Shown: one piece after another, positions 1 through 4,418 of the stretch
Layout of the letters: every line of letters starts with the position of its first letter
Numbering within the stretch: the stretch's first letter is position 1
From: Anaerolineae bacterium
Lineage (GTDB): Bacteria > Chloroflexota > Anaerolineae > B4-G1 > SLSP01
DNA: 5,134 nucleotides
Assembly: GCA_016927095.1 (NCBI GenBank)
Contig: JAFGNI010000491.1
Coordinates: 1-5,134, forward strand
Direction: 5' to 3'
Notes under the pieces: model-generated
What the model was told of the DNA's origin: nothing
What the model saw: only the letters and a program-made list of their open reading frames with translations
Databases searched by the model: none
Position numbers and translations under genes: made by a program

Positions 1-108
1 ACAGTGTACTGGTTTCGAGGCTCGGGTACAAGGGTCTGTGGTAAGAAAATGGTGATAGATCGTGTCCAACGGGTTTCGACCAGCCTGCAGTCCTGCACTC
101 GTACGACC

Positions 109-137
109 TTGCACACAACGACAAGGTAATATACAAT
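109..137 (+). promoter_or_regulatory. Candidate sigma70-type promoter of the WD40 gene
   Basis: A -35-like TTGCAC (109-114) and a -10-like TACAAT (132-137) are separated by 17 nt, in a locally AT-richer stretch just upstream of the WD40 gene. The -10 matches the consensus at five of six positions; the -35 matches only in its TTG. Transcription would start near 143-145 and give a leader of about 68 nt that contains the 13-bp tandem repeat. This is inferred from motif and spacing alone. Confidence 0.45.
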
Positions 138-159
138 ACGACCATCTGCAATAACCCGA

Positions 160-185
160 TGAACTAGCGCGGTGAACTAGCGCGG
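160..185 (+). repeat. 13-bp perfect tandem direct repeat in the WD40 leader
   Basis: The unit TGAACTAGCGCGG occurs twice back to back (160-172 and 173-185), and the next two bases repeat its first two. It lies between the candidate promoter and the ribosome binding site of the WD40 gene. The second copy can also pair with what follows: CTAGCG (177-182) is complementary to CGCTAG (191-196) across an 8-nt loop, ending just before the SD at 203. It could be a repressor-binding direct repeat, an RNA element affecting translation, or a slippage duplication; the sequence does not decide between these. Confidence 0.7.
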
Positions 186-211
186 TGGCTCGCTAGCCGA
201 TTGGAGGTCGC

Positions 212-1093
212 ATGCAACCCAACCACGTCTTCAGAGCGCACGATAGCTACGTCATGGCATTGGCGTACACATCCGGTGGGGGAAGCCTGTTCTCAGCAGG
301 TATGGACAACGTCGTCCACAGCTGGGACGCCGGAGAGTGGGGGCGGATGACCACCTTCGTGGAGCATGAGAAGAGCGTGAACTGCTTTGCGCTAACGCCG
401 GATGGGCAGACGCTCATCACCGGCTCGTCCGATGCGACCGTTCGCCTCTGGGATATTCGCACGCAGGAAGCGCGTCACATCCTGCAGGACCGCCAGCGCG
501 TTGTCGCCGCGCTGGCGCTGTCCTCGGACGCATGGTGGATCGCGGCAGGATCGTATAAGGGACGTGTCGCGGTGTGGGATCTCGAGGGAAAGGTCGTCAC
601 GGGCTTCCCGGCATCGAAAGGCAACATCACCGCCGTAGCCTTCCATCCAACCGAGGGCCACGTCTTGGCCACCGCGGGTCTGGGGTCCGATATACGGGTC
701 TGGCACCTTCCCGACGCAGATGAAATCGCCACGCTCCCCGTAACCACAGCAGCCGTCGCCACGGCACGCTTCACCCCGGATGGCCGCTACCTGCTGGCAC
801 TCACCTACGAAGGATACCTGCGCGTTTGGGATGCGCGTACGGGAACGGCGCTGCCCCAGCTGCACGTGGACCTAACCGGCGCGCGCACCTTTGCCCTCAA
901 TGCGCAGGGCGATCGCTGTGCCGTGCTCTACGAGGGACGAGCAGAGATCCGTAGCTTCCCTGGCTGGGCTATCCAGGCGTCGCTGGATATGGACGCCAAG
1001 GTGCTCAATGCGGCAGCGTTCTCGCCGTCGAGCGGTGAGGTGGCCATTGGAGGCGCCGACGGCAAGATTCGCATCTATCAGATAGGCGTGTGA
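212..1093 (+). CDS. WD40 repeat beta-propeller protein
   Basis: This 293-residue protein consists almost entirely of WD40 blades and probably acts as a cytoplasmic scaffold for protein-protein contacts. I can place seven blades: about 8-39, 50-81, 92-123, 134-165, 176-207, 218-249 and 260-291, which is the number needed for one closed propeller. Blades 1, 2, 3 and 5 end in WD (W38, W80, W122, W206) and blade 4 in WH (W164). Blades 6 and 7 are degenerate, ending in SF and IY. Blade 2 is the most typical, with TPDGQTL, GSSDATV and RLWD. There is no signal peptide, membrane segment, kinase or caspase domain, although bacterial WD40 repeats are often fused to such domains. The ATG at 212 is preceded by GGAGG (203-207) at 4-nt spacing and by a candidate promoter. 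The partner and cellular role are unknown. Confidence 0.9.
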   Translation: MQPNHVFRAHDSYVMALAYTSGGGSLFSAGMDNVVHSWDAGEWGRMTTFVEHEKSVNCFALTPDGQTLITGSSDATVRLWDIRTQEARHILQDRQRVVAALALSSDAWWIAAGSYKGRVAVWDLEGKVVTGFPASKGNITAVAFHPTEGHVLATAGLGSDIRVWHLPDADEIATLPVTTAAVATARFTPDGRYLLALTYEGYLRVWDARTGTALPQLHVDLTGARTFALNAQGDRCAVLYEGRAEIRSFPGWAIQASLDMDAKVLNAAAFSPSSGEVAIGGADGKIRIYQIGV

Positions 1094-1100
1094 GGCCAGG

Positions 1101-1144
1101 GCTGCCCGTCTCCGGTGGGTTCATGCAAACCTAGGCTGGGCAGC
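1101..1144 (+). terminator. Inverted repeat after the WD40 gene, possible terminator
   Basis: GCTGCCC (1101-1107) pairs perfectly with GGGCAGC (1138-1144). Inside the arms a second small hairpin can form between GGGTT (1117-1121) and AACCT (1128-1132). It starts 8 nt after the WD40 stop codon, a usual place for a terminator or an mRNA 3'-end stabiliser. No T-run follows, so it is not a classical intrinsic terminator. Confidence 0.3.
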
Positions 1145-1221
1145 GATGCGTCACTGTGAGGAGACAGAGAAGCCGTCGTGTCGCGTAGCAGTGGTGCCGT
1201 GGGCCACGTGGTGCCGCGGCA

Positions 1222-1249
1222 TTGCCTACCGTCGAAAAGGGCGTATGAT
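1222..1249 (+). promoter_or_regulatory. Candidate sigma70-type promoter of the sensor-lspA unit
   Basis: TTGCCT (1222-1227) and TATGAT (1244-1249) are separated by 16 nt. The -10 matches the TATAAT consensus at five of six positions. Predicted transcription start is near 1256, so the RNA would begin with the hairpin at 1257-1287. The region from 1094 to this point has no convincing coding potential, which fits a regulatory gap. The -35 hexamer and 16-nt spacing are the same as in the candidate promoter before the amidohydrolase gene. Confidence 0.5.
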
Positions 1250-1256
1250 GGGCGCT

Positions 1257-1287
1257 GCTCCCTGCGAGTGCTGCAGTGCGCGGGAGC
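1257..1287 (+). promoter_or_regulatory. 5' stem-loop in the leader of the sensor mRNA
   Basis: GCTCCC (1257-1262) pairs with GGGAGC (1282-1287). After a single bulged T (1263), GCG (1264-1266) pairs with CGC (1279-1281), leaving a 12-nt loop. It would sit at the very 5' end of a transcript from the promoter at 1222-1249, a position typical of mRNA-stabilising stem-loops. The possible upstream GTG at 1276 falls inside the loop and stem, which argues against its use as the start codon. This is a hand-drawn fold and no energy was calculated. Confidence 0.4.
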
Positions 1288-1338
1288 TGGGCCTCAGACC
1301 TTCCGTCACTCCAAGGACACCGAGCTTGCGAGCCATCT

Positions 1339-2778
1339 ATGGGTGAGAATGATCCTGCTATGACCCTACCGGAGACCGATATCGACCAGGCAGCACTGCG
1401 GCGTAGGTCACAACTCCTCCAAGGTATCGCTGACGCCACGCACCTCTTGATCTCGTACGACGTCCGCGAACGAGAAGTCCTTGCATCCATCGAGATTCTG
1501 CGTCAGGCAGCATATGCCGACCGCGTCTGCCTCGAGGTTACGAAACGTGCGCCGCTTGGCGCTGGCACTCCGCTCATTCAGCGCTGCGTCGGCGTAGACC
1601 GTTGGACGTCGAGCTTCCAGCTGCCAATGCGGTGGCGGGCCATCCTCTCGGCACACATGGCCATCCATCAGTCTGTGGGCGATCTGCCACCCGAGGAGGC
1701 TTCGGTTCTGTCGGGAGATCGTGTACAGGTCGTGCTCTCAGTCCCAATCGTGGCCGACAAGGTGCCCCGGGGACACCTACGCTTCGATCGGATGACCGCT
1801 TCAGAGGGATGGACCCCCGACGAGGTGGTGGCCCTGCAGACCGCCGCCAATGGCTACGGCAGCGCACTCGCGCACGTGGAAGCCCTCGCGGCCCTCAGAG
1901 AGAGCGAAGCCCGGTACCGCAGACTCGTCGAGAATGCCCCTGACTTCATCTACCGGATGTCGCTTCCTGATGGCACCTATGAGTACGCAAGTCCTGCTGT
2001 CAGCGATATAACGGGATATGCGGCAGCTGAGTTCCTTGAACGACCGTCTCTGATCCGTGAGATTGTCCATCCCGGTTGGCGAGGCTACGTGGAGACAGAG
2101 TGGGCCAGATTGCTGCGCGGCGAGGCACCGCCAGCCTATGAGTATGCCATCATCCACGGAAAGACCGGGGAGACCCGATGGCTTCTCCAACGGAACGTTA
2201 TCATTCACGACGATGGCGGCGACGTTGTGGCCATCGAGGGTATCGTGTGCGACATCACGGCACGTAAACGTGCGGAGTTGCAGCTACGGACCCAGCAGTC
2301 GATGCTGGAGAGCATCTTTCGGGCTGCCCCCGTGGGTATTGGCCTCGTCTCCGACCGCTATTTCCTGCAGGTCAACGACAGAGTGTGCAAGATGACGGGC
2401 TACACCCGGGAGGAGTTGGTCGGCAAGAGTGTGCGGAAGCTCTATCCTACCGAGGCCGATTTCGAGTATGTGGGTAGTGCAGGCTATGATGAGCTTCGGC
2501 GAAGTGGCACCAGCGTCATTGAGACACGCTGGCAGCGCAAGGATGGGACAATCGTGGATGTCTTGCTGAGCTCAACGCCCCTGGACCAGAACGATCTCGC
2601 GGCAGGCATCACAGTGATAGCCCTCGACACTACGGGACGAGATGAGGCCAGAACTAGGATGCAGCAGTACCTAGAAGAGAGAGAAGTCCGCGCGCAGCAG
2701 ATGCAGCACAGGACCGAAGACAACGCAACTCCCCCTACGCCGGCTGAGAACGGCAGCTGCTGCCGCGGTTCAGGGTGA
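1339..2778 (+). CDS. GAF-PAS-PAS sensor protein lacking an output domain
   Basis: This is a probable soluble signal sensor with no visible membrane segment. Residues are numbered from the longest frame, which starts at GTG 1276. A helical N-terminus (38-60) leads into a GAF-like domain (about 60-205) ending in a typical stretch with SVPI, GHLRFDR and GWTPDEV. PAS 1 follows (about 211-334): RYRRLVENAPDFIY, ITGY, a HPGW turn and the PAC end CDITARKRAE. PAS 2 (about 340-460) carries APVGIGLV, MTGYTREELVG, LYPTEADFEYVG and RWQRKDGT. This PAS type is commonly followed by a histidine kinase, but here only a short charged helix and a Pro-rich tail with C495-C496 remain. No HisKA, HATPase, GGDEF, EAL or HTH motif is visible. 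The start is uncertain: ATG 1339 (a weak GAG 6 nt upstream) is chosen over GTG 1276 (inside a hairpin, weak SD) and ATG 1360 (GGGTGAG 12 nt upstream). The lspA gene follows after 10 nt. The ligand is unknown. Confidence 0.85.
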   Translation: MGENDPAMTLPETDIDQAALRRRSQLLQGIADATHLLISYDVREREVLASIEILRQAAYADRVCLEVTKRAPLGAGTPLIQRCVGVDRWTSSFQLPMRWRAILSAHMAIHQSVGDLPPEEASVLSGDRVQVVLSVPIVADKVPRGHLRFDRMTASEGWTPDEVVALQTAANGYGSALAHVEALAALRESEARYRRLVENAPDFIYRMSLPDGTYEYASPAVSDITGYAAAEFLERPSLIREIVHPGWRGYVETEWARLLRGEAPPAYEYAIIHGKTGETRWLLQRNVIIHDDGGDVVAIEGIVCDITARKRAELQLRTQQSMLESIFRAAPVGIGLVSDRYFLQVNDRVCKMTGYTREELVGKSVRKLYPTEADFEYVGSAGYDELRRSGTSVIETRWQRKDGTIVDVLLSSTPLDQNDLAAGITVIALDTTGRDEARTRMQQYLEEREVRAQQMQHRTEDNATPPTPAENGSCCRGSG

Positions 2779-2783
2779 AGAGG
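2779..2783 (+). promoter_or_regulatory. lspA ribosome binding site abutting the sensor stop codon
   Basis: AGAGG lies 5 nt upstream of the GTG at 2789 and begins directly after the TGA of the sensor gene (2776-2778). The overlap of termination and initiation sites suggests translational coupling. It also supports GTG 2789 as the lspA start. Confidence 0.55.
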
Positions 2784-2788
2784 TAGCC

Positions 2789-3274
2789 GTGTCTGTTTCA
2801 CGTCCACGCTGGATCCTCGTAACCGGCATCATCACTGGCTGCATCATCTTGGACCAGGCGACCAAACTGCTCGCACAGGCCAGCTTGCCAGCTCGGACAC
2901 TCCACCTGCTGGGTGATACAGTGCGGCTGCGGCTCTCTCACAACACCGGTGCCTTCTTGGGGCTGGGAGCAGGCCTCCCACCGGCCTGGCGATTCTGGAT
3001 CTTCACCTTCCTGAGCTTGGTGATGGTCGCGGGCGTTGTGACCTTCGCTCTCACAAGCGAGGAGCTACCCCACGATGCGATCATCGCGCTCGCCTTCCTT
3101 GCCGGCGGCGGCACCAGCAACCTGATCGACCGTCTGCTGCGAGGAGGCCACGTCATCGATTTCCTCAACTTTGGGATCGGCAACTTGCGCACCGGCATCC
3201 TCAACTTTGCCGACATCGCCATCACCTTCGGCGCCCTCTACGTCATCTGGGCCGCCTTCCGCGCAGAACGCTAG
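2789..3274 (+). CDS. lspA: Lipoprotein signal peptidase (signal peptidase II)
   Basis: LspA is the membrane aspartyl protease that removes the signal peptide from diacylglyceryl-modified prolipoproteins, just before the lipidated cysteine. The 161-residue length is normal for the family. Conserved blocks appear in order: DQATK (22-26, end of the first membrane helix), NTGAFLGLG (52-60), GGGTSNLIDR (106-115), VIDFLNF (122-128) and NFADIAI (139-145). The catalytic aspartates should be D124 and D142, both present. Four hydrophobic segments fit the usual topology: about 8-24, 67-88, 97-112 and 137-157. Translation starts at GTG with an SD touching the upstream stop codon, so the gene is probably coupled to the PAS sensor. 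None of the usual partners I would look for (ileS, rluD, lgt) is in view, so this may be a relocated single copy or a second paralogue. No lipobox-bearing substrate is encoded in the window. Confidence 0.96.
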   Translation: MSVSRPRWILVTGIITGCIILDQATKLLAQASLPARTLHLLGDTVRLRLSHNTGAFLGLGAGLPPAWRFWIFTFLSLVMVAGVVTFALTSEELPHDAIIALAFLAGGGTSNLIDRLLRGGHVIDFLNFGIGNLRTGILNFADIAITFGALYVIWAAFRAER

Positions 3275-3354
3275 CCCGCTGCGACCCACCTTCGCCTCAT
3301 CCGGCGACGAGCCGAGCGCCCCCAAAATGATGCGCCCGTCTAGCCCCGTGGCGA

Positions 3355-3382
3355 TTGACAGGTCAAGCAGCAGGCCTAAGCT
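3355..3382 (+). promoter_or_regulatory. Candidate promoter of the alpha/beta hydrolase gene
   Basis: A perfect TTGACA (3355-3360) is followed after 16 nt by TAAGCT (3377-3382), a weak -10 that keeps only the first two bases and the last T of TATAAT. It lies in the 149-nt gap after lspA and about 40 nt before the hydrolase start. The strong -35 supports a separate transcription unit; the -10 is uncertain, and read-through from lspA cannot be excluded because no convincing terminator is seen in the gap. Confidence 0.4.
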
Positions 3383-3410
3383 AGGAACAGGAATCCCGCT
3401 CTGTTGGCAC

Positions 3411-3417
3411 AAGGAGG
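3411..3417 (+). promoter_or_regulatory. Strong ribosome binding site of the alpha/beta hydrolase
   Basis: AAGGAGG is fully complementary to the usual 16S rRNA tail and sits 6 nt before ATG 3424. It fixes the start codon and predicts efficient translation. It is the best SD in the window. Confidence 0.8.
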
Positions 3418-3423
3418 GCTCAT

Positions 3424-4239
3424 ATGGCTACAGGTAAGTATCTGGAAGTCGACCCCGGCATTGAGATCTACTACGAAGATCAGGGAGAGGGGACACCCAT
3501 CATCTTCATCACGGGCTGGACCTTCACCACCGAGATGTTCAGCAACCAAATGGCGCACTTCTCGAGCAGCCACCGCGCCATCGCTATGGACCCGCGGAGC
3601 CACGGGCGATCCACCGTGACACCCCACGGGAACAACTACGAAACCCAGGGCGCCGACCTGGCCAAGCTCATCACCGCACTCGACCTCAAGGAGGTCGTCC
3701 TGGTGGGTTGGTCCGTCGGCATCCTCACGACACTGTCCTACGTACGCCAATACGGCCTAGATAACGTCAAAGCCGTCGTCAGCATCGATATGTCGCCCAA
3801 ACCACTCTCCTGCAACGACGACGACTGGGTGGAAGGACCGTTTGACGAGACCGCGGAGCTGTTCACAACGTATCTCTTCACACCACAAGGACAGCGCGAC
3901 TTCGTGACAGCCTACGCCACGGAGGTGATGGTCCAACGGGAACTCGAGGAAGAAGAACTGACGTGGATCCTGGAGCAGTCGCTAAACACGCCATCCCATC
4001 TTGCCGCGCTCTACTTCGCAGCGGCGATGTTCGCGGACTATCGCGCGGAGGCCCAGTTGGTGTCCAAGAACGTGCCCGCCCTCTACGTGATCGCTGAACA
4101 CTGGGCAGACGTGGCGGTGCCCTACATCAACACTCTGTGTCCCGAGACCGAGACCGCTGTGCTCGGCGGTCACATGATGTTCTGGGAGCACGCGGGCAAG
4201 TTCAATGCGCGCCTCGACGAATTCCTCGCGTCACTCTAG
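3424..4239 (+). CDS. Alpha/beta hydrolase fold protein
   Basis: This 271-residue protein has the size of a single-domain alpha/beta hydrolase and no signal peptide, so it is probably cytoplasmic. Visible motifs in order are: IIFITGWTF (26-34), a strand-loop giving the oxyanion region; AMDPRSHGRS (54-63), the strand-4 motif; the nucleophile elbow GWSVG (95-99) with S97; SIDMSPKP (120-127) after strand 6; a cap region of about 128-205; NVPALYVIAEHWAD (216-229) at strand 7; and GGHMMFWEHAGKFNARLDEFL (248-268) with catalytic H250. The family includes esterases, haloperoxidase-like enzymes, dehalogenases and C-C bond hydrolases, and the substrate cannot be assigned here. The acid residue is not at its most common place after strand 7: those positions hold H226 and W227, leaving D229 or D122 as candidates. 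It is probably a single-gene unit, with its own promoter-like sequence and a hairpin 5 nt after the stop. Confidence 0.92.
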   Translation: MATGKYLEVDPGIEIYYEDQGEGTPIIFITGWTFTTEMFSNQMAHFSSSHRAIAMDPRSHGRSTVTPHGNNYETQGADLAKLITALDLKEVVLVGWSVGILTTLSYVRQYGLDNVKAVVSIDMSPKPLSCNDDDWVEGPFDETAELFTTYLFTPQGQRDFVTAYATEVMVQRELEEEELTWILEQSLNTPSHLAALYFAAAMFADYRAEAQLVSKNVPALYVIAEHWADVAVPYINTLCPETETAVLGGHMMFWEHAGKFNARLDEFLASL

Positions 4240-4244
4240 ACGCG

Positions 4245-4276
4245 CCTCCAGGGGCACGGAGACGTGCCCCTGGGGG
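4245..4276 (+). terminator. GAGA-capped hairpin after the alpha/beta hydrolase
   Basis: A 14-bp stem (4245-4258 with 4263-4276) has one T-G wobble (4247 with 4274) and is capped by a GAGA loop (4259-4262), a GNRA-type tetraloop. It begins 5 nt after the stop codon, so it very likely forms the 3' end of the hydrolase mRNA. No T-run follows; the next bases are ATCGAAGC. It may act as a U-tract-less terminator or as an RNA 3'-end stabiliser after Rho termination. Confidence 0.65.
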
Positions 4277-4294
4277 ATCGAAGCTGCACAGCGG

Positions 4295-4322
4295 TTGCCT
4301 TGGGCCGCCCCTATGGTAGAGT
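4295..4322 (+). promoter_or_regulatory. Candidate promoter of the amidohydrolase gene
   Basis: TTGCCT (4295-4300) and TAGAGT (4317-4322) are separated by 16 nt. The -35 hexamer and spacing match those of the sensor promoter at 1222-1249. Transcription would begin near 4329, exactly where the structured leader starts. The -10 matches the consensus at four of six positions, so the call is moderate. Confidence 0.4.
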
Positions 4323-4329
4323 AGGTTGT

Positions 4330-4377
4330 TGGGTACTGCTGAGACTCTGTGGCGCCTGGCGAGGCGTTCGGTACCCA
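4330..4377 (+). promoter_or_regulatory. Structured 5' leader of the amidohydrolase mRNA
   Basis: TGGGTAC (4330-4336) is perfectly complementary to GTACCCA (4371-4377), closing a 34-nt interior. Within it CGCCT (4353-4357) pairs with AGGCG (4362-4366) around a GGCG loop, extendable by two G-T wobbles. The closing stem would start at the predicted 5' end of the transcript and lies about 25 nt upstream of the SD. The shape resembles a small cis-regulatory RNA, but I recognise no known riboswitch consensus in it. It could equally be a simple stabilising structure. Confidence 0.35.
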
Positions 4378-4402
4378 CGCGACCTTCACGACCCTACGAT
4401 CC

Positions 4403-4408
4403 AAGGAG
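4403..4408 (+). promoter_or_regulatory. Ribosome binding site of the amidohydrolase
   Basis: AAGGAG lies 10 nt before ATG 4419. An in-frame TAG at 4413-4415, between the SD and the ATG, rules out any start further upstream, so the start codon is well fixed. Confidence 0.75.
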
Positions 4409-4418
4409 CTGATAGCTG

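Noticed and set aside
11..79. GGTTTCGA repeated at 11-18 and 72-79
   Set aside because: An 8-bp direct repeat with wide spacing is weak evidence, and no further copy or dyad makes it a convincing operator.
1..129. Open reading frame from the window edge to TAA 127-129, possible 3' end of an upstream gene
   Set aside because: It has only 42 codons, with no recognisable motif and a stretch rich in Thr, Ser, Arg and Cys unlike the neighbouring genes. It also overlaps the candidate promoter. Another frame closes at 42-44 and is equally possible as a gene tail.
1146..1363. Small + strand open frames in the gap before the sensor gene
   Set aside because: They overlap each other, the promoter and the leader hairpin, and resemble no known protein; chance open frames are common in GC-rich DNA.
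2938..3225. Antisense open frame across lspA
   Set aside because: The + strand encodes an unmistakable LspA with both catalytic aspartates; the antisense frame is a shadow of GC-rich codon use.
3262..3283. CGCAG/CTGCG inverted repeat around the lspA stop codon as a terminator
   Set aside because: The stem is only 5 bp, with a 12-nt loop partly inside the coding sequence and no T-run.
3422..3427. CATATG at the hydrolase start, as seen in cloned constructs
   Set aside because: A 6-bp site occurs by chance, and the natural SD and native flanks show no vector sequence.
3376..3750. Antisense open frame across the start of the alpha/beta hydrolase
   Set aside because: The + strand has a perfect SD and clear hydrolase motifs; the antisense translation has no family motif.
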